Both the position numbers and the translations under genes were made by a program. From Scylla paramamosain (Eukaryota; Arthropoda; Malacostraca; Decapoda; Portunidae), in contig NC_087151.1 in assembly GCF_035594125.1 (NCBI RefSeq), forward strand, positions 24,261,021 to 24,325,020: DNA of 64,000 bases, given 5' to 3'. The notes below the pieces were generated by a model. That model was not told the origin of the DNA and ran no database searches. It saw nothing but the letters and a program-made list of their open reading frames with translations. The number at the start of each line of letters is the position of its first letter. The stretch's first letter is position 1. Shown piece after piece: positions 30,644-42,300 of the stretch.

Positions 30644-33620
30644 TTACCCTTTCACATTCCTGATATTATAGCAATCCACCACCCTACATGCAACATCATT
30701 AAGCGTTTCCCTATACTGCTGATGCAATATATTTTGCTGATGGTGAGTTGGAATGCCTTTACCTCGAGATACTTGCTTGTCATCTTCCAACAGCAGCGAA
30801 TACATCTTTGGTTTTAATATGATTGCCTCTTTCATGAGCGTGGATCCGGTTTTAGATTTCAGCAAGCCTAGTTGACCCTTCCGCTCCCCATTAAAACACA
30901 TGTGATCTGAAGCAAAGTTACTGGTGTCGAGAAAATTTGCCATGGGTCCATGTTTCAGTTCATCATTTGAGTTTGTAGGTATGTGTAGACTGAATATGAA
31001 ACTGTCAGTATCTTCACAAGTTAATTTAGCTCTCTCCCCATAATTGGCTTTGATGACACGATACCAAAAGTTGCACATGTACTTCTTTGCCACTTCTAAA
31101 ATATGGTATCCCAAGTAATTTGGCTGACTGATTTTAATCGTATTCTTACTGTTGACGCATATGACTCGGTCCTCGCCTAATTGGTGTACCCTTTTAAAGG
31201 ATGGATTTCTTGCATACTTCAGGAGAGACTTTCTTTTTGTCACTAATTTCTGTTAGAGGCCATACTTCACTTCAGATAACATGGATCTGCCATAAACTGC
31301 GTTTGACATCAGTTTGCAAATGCGATTTTTAATGGTGCACGTCTCATTTTTATGCTGAGTTCCTTTCTATGAAAGGTTTCAGGTATGGAGCCTGTCTAAA
31401 GCTATATATAGCATGGACACATTATATTTTGCAGTCCAAGTGAGAGTAAAAGTTGCAGCAATTCCAGACTGATGAGATGATCTTTCAGCCCCTTATGACT
31501 TGCCACGAGTTTACGATTTTTCCTCTCCAGCTTACAACCCTCAGCTTCTAACAGTCTTTTACTGTATGGCAAGATGTCATCTTCTGTAATAGTCATGTGT
31601 GCGAGGCACAGAGAGAACTCGTCCATGACCCGGGCCACGTCAGGGGAAACATCGCAGGCGTCCAAATGCAGCCAGTAACCGATGTCACCATCTGTCGCGA
31701 GATTCTGGATGCCAACTTCAAAAAAATCATCCATCTCTGACTGAGAAAGTTTTTTGATGTTGCCTATAGGCAGGGGGGAACACATAACGGTTGCATATAA
31801 TGAAATATAGTCCAGATAGAACACATAGGTGCCGGGTCCACCGTTGGGTTCGTGGTTTGACTGCAGGTGTGGTCTGACACAAGTCACAAAGCCTCCTCGT
31901 ACATTTCTTTTGATCAGGTGAACGCCTGTCGACTTTAAAAAAAGCGTCATAAGCATAAGAAGACAGTGACACATAATGTGCCACGTCCAGTCCATAAAAT
32001 TCATGCAGATATGATCTATATTTGAGATATGTATCGGCTAATAACCCCACATCAATCTCACAATACAGTTTTATGTAATCACCTAAAGTGTGACAGGATG
32101 CCATACTCCACACGCTTTCAGCGTGTTCATATTCTCCAGGTGACAGAGCCTTCTCCTTGAGCGTGTCATAAAATGCTTCACTGGGTGGCAATTGCTGATC
32201 CTCTAAGCGGGCAAAGTCGGTGATGTACTCATAACAAAGAAACTGTTTTTGAGTCCAAATTACACGTCTTACATCCTCAGGGAGGTAATTCAGCATCTCC
32301 TGGGCGTAACGCATGTCATAGCCCGCCTGCATGTGACTCTGAGCGAGATGACTGAGGCCGGCATTCATAATGGAAAGCATGTCCTGAAACTGCAATTCCT
32401 TAATCCTTACTTTCAATAAATGCGATTCTGACTTGGCAAGGATGTCCACGTGTGACTCTGGCAACTGGAGGTCTTTTATGATTAAGGAGACGTCAAAGCT
32501 CATATTATGCGCCAGAGAAATGAGATATTTCCTCATGTCACGACACTGGAGGTTGCATCGTGCGCACAATGCCCCCTTGTAATTATTTTGTGGTAATGAG
32601 TGGTCGTGATGTTTATGAGGTGGGGTTTTCACATTAAAGGGTTGACAGCAGAGTTCACAGTGGCGCTGACGTTAGAAGTGGACTTCATCCTCTGCAGACA
32701 TGCTAATTGGATAGCTAACTACACTTTCCTTGATGATTCGGCAAGCTTCGGATAGACTATCAATGAAATTATTCACGGGATCTTCGCCGAAATAACTTCT
32801 CTTTTCCACGGCATCTCCATGCCTATTGATGATGAGATACGAGTATCCAATTGGCTCATGTTCAGCTATCACACTCCTATTCTCCTTAGGTTTTATCATA
32901 GTTTCAAAATAAAAAAAATGCTAAGTAGGCAGGCTGATAGGTGTAGGCAAAATTTTTGAATTTTACTTTTTCAGCATCACCTGGAAAAAGAAGAGTTTGA
33001 GTGAAGTCGCAATGGCACTCGTAATTGCTCAAACTGACAGACTTGGGAACTGAGCTGAAACATATTTTGCAAAACTGATGACCCTCTGGGGTGGGAGAGC
33101 TACTCGACAATTTCTGGTGCAGCTTCTCCACATCTTTAATGAGCGTCATATGTCTTCCGCCTAGTAAAAGGAGTGGGATTGCGGTTTTATACTTGCACGA
33201 GCCTTTTCTTGATAATGGTTAAATAGTATATCTCACTGCTTTTGGTCAGTGTATAAACATCCAGAGACAGGCGATTTAACCTTTCTAACTGACTCAAGTC
33301 CTCCCAAGTCACAGGACTCTACTTTTCCACACGTGACGTATTTCTCTCCGCCATGCCGTCTCCGTAATATTTTTGGAACTCTTTTCCAAGGTACACCTCA
33401 GGCATGAAGTCTGAATGCCGCCAAACACTGAATAACACAGGATGAATGTCAGCCATCAGGATTGAAAATTTCATTCCCACCTCGCATGCCTCTAGGATAT
33501 GCAACATGCCATATCCTATGCCACTGCATGCAACATGCAAGCAATAGTTGATGAAAAATTCTCTACTCTTGAAATGATAAAACCAGATCCTTCAGTCTCG
33601 CTGGTAAGGCTTTCCAACCG
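30644..33620 (-). pseudogene. Protein-primed family-B DNA polymerase of the Polinton, broken
   Basis: Minus-strand frames in succession give a polymerase of ~1000 codons. The N-terminal region (to ~33.15 kb) has a CSGIG motif. A Cys cluster follows (FCKICFSSVPKS; 33.0 kb), then an exonuclease domain (AHNMSFDVSL at ~32.5 kb; YCEIDVGLLADTY at ~32.06 kb). Palm motif A is YLDYISLYATVM (~31.8 kb) and motif C is CEDTDSF (~31.02 kb). Breaks seen: an 8-base versus 7-base homopolymer shift at ~32.90 kb, TAA at 32672-32674 (also present in copy 2), a 7-T versus 6-T run shift plus a 33 bp deletion at ~31.93 kb, a 1-base shift at ~31.43 kb, and TAA at ~31.25 kb (CAA in copy 2). Function: replication of linear DNA primed from a terminal protein (family knowledge). 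Confidence 0.88.
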
Positions 33621-33774
33621 ATTGTTCAGCTGATGGATCCATAAATCAACAAGGTCAAGCACATCTTGATAGGTGATTAGACGTGCTCTAAAAGCAATAT
33701 GAATGACTCGATGTTCATCCTCGCCTAAGGTAGAGAATTTAACTAGTAACAGAGAAATGTGTGAAAATATTTTC

Positions 33775-34078
33775 AGGGTAGGGGAGAATGGCGAGCCATG
33801 TGACGTGAAATATGATCTAATTTTCGAATAAAGAAGTCCCTGTATTCGGTAAGTAGACCGAGTGGATCTCTGCTTACATGATCAGGTATGTCATATTGAT
33901 GTCTGGTGAAGCTCCTCATAAAATTTTCCCTCGAATCAATTAACCGCGGTTCTTCCAGCAACCCGCGCTCATCGTGGCCTGCTTCCGCTGGTTCTTTCAT
34001 CATGCCGCACTCATTGTGGCCTGCTTCCGCTTGTGGCGTGTCTGGGGGAAAAATAGAATTAGCAGTAACAGTTTATTA

Positions 34079-34131
<53 letters not shown>

Positions 34132-34710
34132 GAATTGATATTTTCCTTGTGTAGGTAGCGGGGGACTTGAAGTCTTGGAAGAATTTAATACGTCATCCAA
34201 TAATCCACTCGGTCCCGGCTGTGGCGAGTCTTAAAAAAAAAAGAATATTAGGAGTAGCTAGTAGTAGTGGCGGTGGTACCGTATTTATTGATTTATTATT
34301 TGTAATAGATTTTTTCTTTTTTTTTCTCACCTCTTTCCCCACCTCTGCATGGGATGTTGGCTTGTGACGCTTGCCGACGTGTGTGTTCTACATCACCGTT
34401 TTGCTCAACCTCAATTGAGTGTGAGCCTGTACAGGAAGATGTACTCAGAGCTCAAACTTGTAAAGATTGACAGTCATTTCATCCTTATTATTATACATTC
34501 TCACCAAAATAAGTAATAATGCTTACCAGAAGAATCAGGATTCCCAACTTCGCAGGTGTGTTCTGGTGGAGGATGTGGAAACAGAACCCCACACCGCTCA
34601 CATAAATCACACTGTTCTTCCACACATGAGGAGCAGGGTGGATTAGTGTGCCATCTCCCACACACTTCACATAAAAGCCGCGTCTCTGCTGTCCCACAGT
34701 GAACACCCAT
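33775..34710 (-). CDS. Spliced Cys-rich protein of the Polinton (zinc-binding exon)
   Basis: Exon 1 (34710-34527) encodes MGVHCGTAETRLLCEVCG followed by CxxC pairs (CSSC, CDLC) and ends at TCTG with GTAAGC. Intron 1 is 34526-34427 (100 bp, CCTGTACAG acceptor). Exon 2 is 34426-34331 and intron 2 is 34330-34230 (101 bp, GTGAGA donor, TTTAAG acceptor). All phases match in this copy. Exon 3 runs into an Asn-coding (AAT)n tract (34131-34078). Beyond it lies a 14-residue tandem duplication (EAGHNECGMMKEPA and EAGHDERGLLEEPR) and a conserved frame to ~33775. How the last part is joined is unclear, and it could be the N-terminus of the polymerase. Copy 2 keeps the same exons and splice sites (48491-48960). 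Function unknown; zinc binding is inferred from the cysteines. Confidence 0.55.
34078..34131. repeat. (AAT)n tract, Asn-coding in the Cys-rich gene or intronic
   Basis: About 17-18 AAT units on the minus strand. A similar tract occupies the same place in copy 2 (49048-49140). Confidence 0.95.
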
Positions 34711-34855
34711 TTTTCTTTTTTTTCTATAACATTGTCAACACTTGCACCCCGTCCGCTATGCGCGCGGGGAAACACTGAAGCTTCCCGCGCAGATGGCCGC
34801 GAGGCCTGTTTCATTATCTCCACCCCTACCCTTATCCCACCTTGATCGATTCTCT

Positions 34856-35768
34856 TCAAAACTTTACGTCCGAGATGCAAAAGTTTTCCCCATCTTCAAA
34901 CTGAATAGGTTTGCCTCTTTGATTGGCAATTTTGATGGCCGCATTCTGTATAGTAGATACGAAAAGTGGTTTATACGTAATTGGATTCGTACCTTTACTG
35001 GTGTTGTCGCTGGGGAGTGGTATGACGTCTAATATATTAACTACTTGGTTACCAAATCGCGTGGGGGAAATGATGTCGGTATAAATGTACATATAATCCA
35101 TCCCCGCATCAGCTCGCGGTACATATTGAGCGAATAATTTTATGGGTGTCGAGAAGCTTCACTTGCACTGGAAGATGAAATGGCGTCGTCAGATCTTTGA
35201 AAGTAGATGGTGTAGCAAAAATTTGGATTGAAACCCAGAATGTGAGCTATATGCGAGGCAAATTTTGTACTTACATCACTGTAAATACGATCGTCATTAG
35301 GAGGCACAATCGCATTGTTAACTATGACTCTCTCCAAGTCACAGTCATAGTAGATTATTTCCGAGTAAGGGAAATAGATCTTAAAGGACTCATTCAAAAT
35401 TGCTTGAAGTTCTCTCACTATCTGTCCATTGATCACCTTAGTTATGGCCGGTATGTTCTTATCGGTAAAATTGGAGATGATATTCCTTTCCGGTAGATAG
35501 GTATACATGTTATATTCATACACATCAAACTCTGACTGCTTAACTTGACCATAAAACGATGTACTAGAATTTGGATCCCCTTCCGTAATGCAGTAGAAAT
35601 ATTTAGGGAATAAGATATATACAGGCTGATTTCATAATCCCTGCCGGTGTCTAAATGAATGGGTAAGATTCTGTTTTCAAATTCTGTTGTTGTGTTTTTG
35701 GGAAATGACCTACCGCCTGCAAGAGAAGATAGGTATACATATATATCATCACTATCTCTGAACGACAT
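34856..35768 (-). pseudogene. Penton-like minor capsid protein, paralogue 2 (copy 1), frameshifted
   Basis: Three frames together give a ~300-codon gene: 35768-35442 (MSFRDSDDIYVYLSSL), 35523-35140 (SDVSTKFASHIAHILGF) and 35101-34856 (MDYMYIYTDII, QRGKPIQFEDGENF). Indels near 35.61 kb and 35.15 kb break it. The first is absent from copy 2, whose frame is open at that point. Blocks HLDTGRDYE, AHILGF and the Gly-Lys-Pro-Ile segment match paralogue 1 at 25.5-26.3 kb, so the element encodes two penton-like proteins. This one is the first gene inside the right inverted repeat. If functional it would form capsid vertices; that assignment is inferred from gene-cluster context. Confidence 0.65.
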
Positions 35769-35862
35769 GTTTTTTATGCCCTTTCAACTAACAGACTGAC
35801 TTTAAACTTTACCTTTTCATGTCATATATACGTCGACAGGCTGGAGGATATAACGACACAGC

Positions 35863-36591
35863 ATGGTCAACCTTGATCATTGGGAAGTGGCTGGGCATTG
35901 GAATGTACTGAGATGTCAGAGGGAAGACATGATGGCAAGACTCGCCACCCTGGCTGTGCAGGACCCGCGTGTGCGACCAGCGCGTGGCGGCCACGCAGTG
36001 GCCCATTCTATAGCCCTCAACTTCCTGTTCCCTCCTAAAAAAAAAAAAAAAGGCCACATGGTCCCTGGCGGCGTTGCTACCCACTTTCCTGACGCGTTCA
36101 GTCCTCCCCCCACCCCTTTTCTTCCGCCGACCTTGACCATCGAGTGGTATGAGATATGAGACATCTCAGTACATTGGAATGTACTGAGATGTCGGAGGGA
36201 ACACGTGATGGCAAGACTCAAATCACCCTGCCCGTCCAGGATCCGCGCGAGTGAAAGGGAGACCTCCATGGCAATGCCATCAGAGTCTCCCAAACCATGC
36301 GTGTGATGGTGACCCTGATGTCTAGCCATCAGCGATCCCAGTCACCTGCCTTGCCTGATGCGTTCAGTTCCCCCCCCCCTTCCTATTCAATTATTTCCCG
36401 CCCACCATCATTGATTCATTTAGTCCTTCCATAGCCGCCGAAGGATAAGGACACACGCCCCCACCTCTCCCGGCAGCACCGCCGTCACCGTCCCGCCCCC
36501 CTTAACATGGGCCCTGGTGATGTCGTCGTGAATGATCCCCCTCCCTTCCGCGTTAATTTACAGCCAGGGTCGCCATTCTGAAATGGATTGC
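35863..36591. repeat. Right terminal inverted repeat of Polinton copy 1
   Basis: This is the inverted match of 21308-21955, with two subterminal blocks (35897 and 36172) carrying CATTGGAATGTACTGAGA-like sequence. One of them forms a perfect short palindrome at 36158-36195 (GACATCTCAGTACATT mirrored). A poly-A tract sits at 36039-36053. The arm stops at GGATTGC (36591) and lacks the outer hairpin found on the left. Confidence 0.85.
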
Positions 36592-38201
36592 TTAGGATAT
36601 TGTTAGGTACCAAAACGCCAAAATGCATGCAGACCACTCTATATGGAGAAACGAAAAAAAAATATATTATAAGAAACGTGTATTATAAGTGTTTCTGACC
36701 TTTTTATGTACCAAAACGAAAAAAACATGTCAATAGCACTTTATTTAGAAAAAAAAAAAAAACATTACAAAAAAAAATTTTGAGTGTTTTTCACAATGTT
36801 AGGCATCACAACATTAAAAAGCATGCGAAACACTCCATATAGGGAAACAAAGCAACATTACCAGAAACGTGTCTTTTCAGTGTTTTGAACCTGTTATATA
36901 CAAAAACGCCAAAATGCATGCAAAGAACCCTATATAAGAAACAAAACCGATAATATAAAAAAAAAAACGTGTTTTAAAAGTGTTTCTTACTTTCTTAGGT
37001 ACCAATACGCTAAAACGCATGTAAAACACATAATACGGAAAAATAGAACATTATCAAACTATTTTTGTCTCTTTTTACATTGTTAGTTACCAAAACGCCA
37101 AAATGCATGCAAAGTAACCCATATGGGAAAACGAAAGGATATTACAAGAAACGTGTATTATGAGTGCTTTTGAGCTTCTTAAGTACCAAAACGCCAAAAT
37201 GCATCCAAAGTACTCTATATAAGGAAACGAAATGACATTACCAGAGACGTGTCTTTTGTATGTTTTTAAGCGTGTTATGTTTGAAAAAGTTAAAAGAATG
37301 GAAAATACTCTTTATTGTAGTACAAAATAGCATGACCAAAAACGTGTCTTTTTCAGTATTTCTGAGCTTCTTACGTACCAAAATGCTAAAATGCATGCAA
37401 AACACTTTTTATGTCGAAACAACACCAGCAAAAATGTGTTTTGAATATTTTTTAGCTTATTAGGTAGAGAAATGTCAAAATATATGCATATTACCCTAAA
37501 TGATGAAATAAACGATACTATCAGGAAGGTGTATTATGAGTGTCTTTCAGATACCAAAAGGCAAAAACACGTAAAAGCAATCTGTATGGAGAAACAGAAC
37601 AATATTACCAAAACGTGTATTTTGGGTGTTTTTCATAATGTTAGGTACCAAAACGCCAACAAGTATGGAGAGCACTGTATATGGGGAGACGAAACAACAT
37701 TAACAGAGCGTGTATTTTTATTTATTTTATTTTTATTTATTTATTTATTTTTTTTTTAGCATTTTAGGCACCAAAACGCTAAAATGCATGGAAAGCACCC
37801 TATACTGGAATACAAAACAATATTACCAAAAAAAATGTCTTTTGGGTGTTTAGGAGCTTCTTGCGTATCAAAATGATAAAACACGTGTAAAACAACCTTT
37901 ATTGAGAAACAGAATAACGTCACCAAAAATCTGTATCTTTATCTTTGATGCAAAGTATCCTATATAATTAAATTAAACAATATTATCATAGACGTTAATT
38001 ATTACTGTTTTTTGAGATTCTTATGTACGAAAATCCTAAAACGCATGAATCGCACTCTATGGAGATACAGAAATTTATATCTGGAAAACGAAACATTTCT
38101 AGATATGTGCCTTTCCATTTTTTTTTTTTTTTTTTTCACGTTTTAGGCATCAAGATAAAAAAAAATAACTTGCTTTTTTTGTAAAGTTATTATGTTTCTA
38201 C

Positions 38202-38338
<137 letters not shown>

Positions 38339-39080
38339 AAGTGTTTTAGCGTTTTCCTACCTAAAAAGCTTAAAATCACCCATAACACAAGTTTCTTGTA
38401 CTGTCTTTTCGTTTATCCATATAGGGTGCATTAATTTTGGCGTGTTTGCAAGTAACAAGCTCAAAAACATTCTCATATTACGTAGAGAAACGCCAAAATG
38501 CATGCAAAGTACCTTATATAAAAACGAGAAAACGTTATGAGAAACGTGCATTATGAATGGTTTTTCAGCTTCTTAGGTACCAAAACGATAAAACTCATAA
38601 GTAAAACTCTATATGGAGAAAAATAAGAACATTACCAAGAGTGCATATTTTAATAGTATTTCACATTATTATGTACCGAAAACCCAAATTGCATGTAAGG
38701 CACCCCATATGGGAAAGAAAACAAGATTTCCAGAAACGTGTCTTTTAAGTATTTATGAGCGTGCTAGGCACTAAAACACTAAAAAGCATGGAAAGTACTC
38801 CATATAGGAATAAAAAAAACCCAAAGCGTCTCTTTTTAGTGCTTTTTCCTACTTATGTACCAAAACTTTAAAATACCTGCAAAACGCTCTTTATGGACAA
38901 ACAGCATAACTTTACTGAAAAATGTGTATTTTGTGTGTTTTTGTTTCGTAGTAAAACGTCAAAATGCATGAAAAGTACCTTCTAAGGGTAAACAAAAAGA
39001 CATTATGAGAAATTAATATACTATTAGTGTTTTCGAGCTTCTTAGGTTTGAAAAGGCTAAAATACACAAATAGCACTCTA

Positions 39081-39298
39081 AAGGGTGTCCCATAAGTTTT
39101 CATTCATATGGTATTAAGAACGCCATTACAAGCATAAATCCACATGTGTTTGAACGTGTTCTTCAGCAGTGGAGGACACGCATTGAAGTGTGTTTTTAAC
39201 ACACAGGTAGTCATGTAAAGCATATTATATATTTTTTTTCTATAATTCTGTAATTTCTTATAATTTTTCCTATGTATGGAAACTTATGGGACACCCTG
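39081..39298 (+). mobile_element. Mariner-type MITE carrying a transposase C-terminal remnant
   Basis: A 218 bp element with terminal inverted repeats AGGGTGTCCCATAAGTTT at both ends, flanked by TA duplications (39079-39080 and 39299-39300), the target used by Tc1/mariner elements. The plus strand between the ends still encodes INPHVFERVLQQWRTRI followed by a stop, which resembles the C-terminal tail of mariner-like transposases. It interrupts a satellite monomer between CACTCTA and TATGGAG. Confidence 0.85.
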
Positions 39299-39925
39299 TA
39301 TATGGAGAAAGAACAACTTTACCAAAAAAACGTGTATTTTGAGTGTTTTTAACAGATAGTTATCAAAACGCGAAAATGCATGCAAAGTCATTTTGCAAAA
39401 ATGCAAATGGGGAAATCAAACGCCATTACCAGAAATGTGTTTTTGAGTGTTTTTTTTTTTCTTTTTTTTTGGGGGGGGATGTTATTTACCAAAACGCTAA
39501 ACCATAGAATTCACCTAAAATATGAAACAAAACAAAATTGCGAAAAGTGCCTTTTGAGTGTTTTTGAAAATCTTACGTACCAAAACGCTAAAACGCATGA
39601 AAAACACTTAATGGAGACATGGAGACATTATCAAAAACAAGCATTTTGAGTGTTTTAACTTGTTAGGTAGAAAAATGCCAAAATGGATGTAAAGTAGCAT
39701 ATATGGGATAACGAAAAGACATTGCAGAAAACGTAATGGTGAAACAAAAAGGCATTATGAGAAACATGTATTATGTATGTTTTTGAGCTCCTTGGGTACC
39801 AAAATGGGAAAACGCATTAATACCACTCTATATGGAGTACGGAAACAACATTACCAAATAGAAGTATTTTCAGTATTTTTAACATGGTTATGTACAAAAA
39901 CGCACAGGTGCATGCAAAATACCCT

Positions 39926-40128
39926 ATCATTGTCATTGCTCATAGCGACCCGTGTGAGGCCCTGCAAGGTTGCATCATCACTGCCATCGCACCCACGGCA
40001 CAGGGATGGAACCTTGGGAAGAAAGGATTCGTATCGTTATCCTGGTAACTGGAATCACATCTTTATCATGGAAACTGGAATCGCATCATTATCGTGAAAA
40101 CTCGCATCGTTATCGTGAAACTCCCATC

Positions 40129-40223
<95 letters not shown>

Positions 40224-40560
40224 TTATGTGATCATGAATCCAAAGTATATGTCCTCTATGATAAAAAAAAATTTTTTAAATCAACAAGATGTGATAATAA
40301 ATCCAGCAGTACAAATCATCTATGATAAAAGACAAGAAGATGTGATAATAAATCCACCAGTACAAATTCTCTATGATAAAAGTCCAAAAAGATGTGATAA
40401 TAAATCCAACAGTACAAGTCCTCTATGATAAAAGGAAAAAAAAGTCAACAAAATGTGATAATAAATCCAGCAGTACAAATCATCTATGATAAAAGTTCAA
40501 CAAGATGTGATAATAAATCCAGCGGTACAAATCCTGCATGATATATGATCCTTTCAATAC
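39926..40560. repeat. Minisatellites flanking a (TA)n tract
   Basis: 40023-40132 holds ~27 bp degenerate units around GAAACTGGAATCGCATCATT. Then comes a (TA)n tract (40133-40221). After it, 40228-40550 holds 5-6 units of ~55-60 bp, each with GATGTGATAATAAATCC and CTATGATAAAAG. I see no gene. Confidence 0.85.
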
Positions 40561-40920
40561 GTTTTTTCTAAAACATATCTTATAATTTCAGGAGATAAAG
40601 TACTTTTCCATATCAATGTTAAATAGTGTAATATTTCTTAACTTTTCATTTTCTTTTTTTTTTTTTTTTGCTTACGTCACCCTTGTCACAATCTTATACA
40701 AGTTTTCTTCCACCTTTTCTGCTAGGTTCGTGGGTATTTGTTACTTTTCTTGCCAGTGGAGCAAGGGTCATTCTTATCTCTCTCATCAGATAGATCATTT
40801 TTATCCTGAATATTTATAATCTCATACACGTCTCGCAAATTTATTATAACGACGATACTCGCCAAAAATACAGAGGGAGCTGCATTACTGTTGCTGCGGC
40901 CTAATTTCATACTTACCGAT

Positions 40921-41012
40921 TTAGTTAGGTTATGTTTTATTAGGTTAGGTTAGGTTTGATTAGGCTTAGTCAGATTAGGCTAGGTTTAGTTAGGTCTAGT
41001 TAGGTTAGGATG
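40921..41012. repeat. Telomere-like TTAGGT tract
   Basis: A degenerate TTAGGT/TTTAGTTAGG tract, similar to 19904-20013. Confidence 0.8.
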
Positions 41013-42300
41013 TTAGCAACAAAATCAATATCAAGAGCATGGCGGCCATCATAACAAGAACAGCAGCAATACTAGGCAGCTTCCTATTTTATCTTTCGTG
41101 GTAAGAGATGGTATTTGGCTCTATTTTAGCTTCCCCCACTTGAAGACCCCGCTTTCTTACAAGTTCTTCAAAATTATAGAAGGTAGAAGCCGAAAACGAT
41201 TGGAGAGAGAGAGGAAAAAAAAAAAAGCTGATTTATGACGGAAACAATTAGCAGATAAATTCAAAACACACCAAAATTTTAAAAAATCAATAAAATAAAT
41301 AAAATAAATAAATAAATAAAAAATCATCTTCCAACTTGAGACAGGCAAGAAAGTAAACATTTACTGCTTCATGTAGCCTTCCGAGAGCTTTTGAGAACTT
41401 CATGTACCCTAGTGCCTTTGATAATTAATTATGAAAGAATTATATAAATATGTAAAGTTTTCTTTAATTTTAAGAATGAAAATATATGGATAGAAGTATT
41501 AGATTTCTATATTAAACAGAGAAAATGGCTATTAGGCACTAATTAATCGTTACATGTAAACTACTTGCCAAATGTATAATAAAACAAAATGCCACATTTC
41601 AAACACATGAGGAGCGAGTTGCATCTGACTATAATATAATAATGTTAGGCATAAATTTGTAATATTTTAATCTTATTTAAAATTAATTTCTTACATGGTT
41701 CTTTCTAAAACATCTTTTCGTACTGAACACTCTTATACACACAGTGTACCCCTCCATGCACCCCACTATTTCAAAGTACCTTTTGAAAAAATACATACAC
41801 CCAGGTTGACTAACACTCTCACCTGTACGGTAAGCATTGGCTGGAATGACTGCTGAAAGTCTAAGAGGTTTCTATTGTAGTATGTTTTCCCCTTCATAGT
41901 AGTGACTCAGCCAGTGCAGAAAAGTGAAATAAGCCAGGCCAGCACCAAAATGAAAGTTCGTTGCCATTTATAATCCTTCCTAAGTCATCCTTCTCTTCCT
42001 TCTTTTAACTGACGGTAGTTCATCAAAATTTCTCCACTCTTCACATCACTCCTGTCCTTAGTTTCTTTACCTTATTTCTTTCTAACCTTGTTTTTTTTTT
42101 CCTTTTTCCCTCTTTACTTTCATCTTCATGATTTCCTTAATAATATTTTTTTCCTAACTTTTTTTTTTATCGTCTTCGTTCTTGTTAACTTCCCCCTCCT
42201 AGTTTTCCTCCCCCTTTCATTCTACAACCTATTCTCTTCCTACTCCTCTTTCTCTCTTTGGGAAATAAATCTCAGGATTTGGAAGAGATCGTTTACATGG
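41013..42300. other. AT-rich unassigned sequence
   Basis: About 1.3 kb with no recognisable gene, transposon terminus or tandem repeat beyond short AATA runs (41285-41320). Open frames here are short and without motifs. Confidence 0.5.

Larger units (their letters stand above)
21173..36591 (-). mobile_element. Polinton/Maverick (adintovirus-like) element, copy 1
   Basis: This is a ~15.4 kb element with long terminal inverted repeats and a minus-strand gene set: hexon-like, two penton-like, packaging ATPase, protein-primed polB and chromodomain integrase. Size, gene content and the left terminus beginning with AG fit Polintons. It interrupts the ~95 bp satellite on both sides. Both capsid-type and replication genes are present, so it may descend from an integrated virus-like element (established family knowledge: Polintons and adintoviruses share these genes). 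Most genes except the hexon-like and ATPase frames contain stops or frameshifts. The outermost ~135 bp of the right inverted repeat is missing. Confidence 0.9.

Noticed and set aside
34491..34880. 129-aa frame starting MHLGRKVLKRID
   Set aside because: It overlaps the Cys-rich exon in another phase. The cysteine frame is better conserved between the two Polinton copies and ends at a splice donor.
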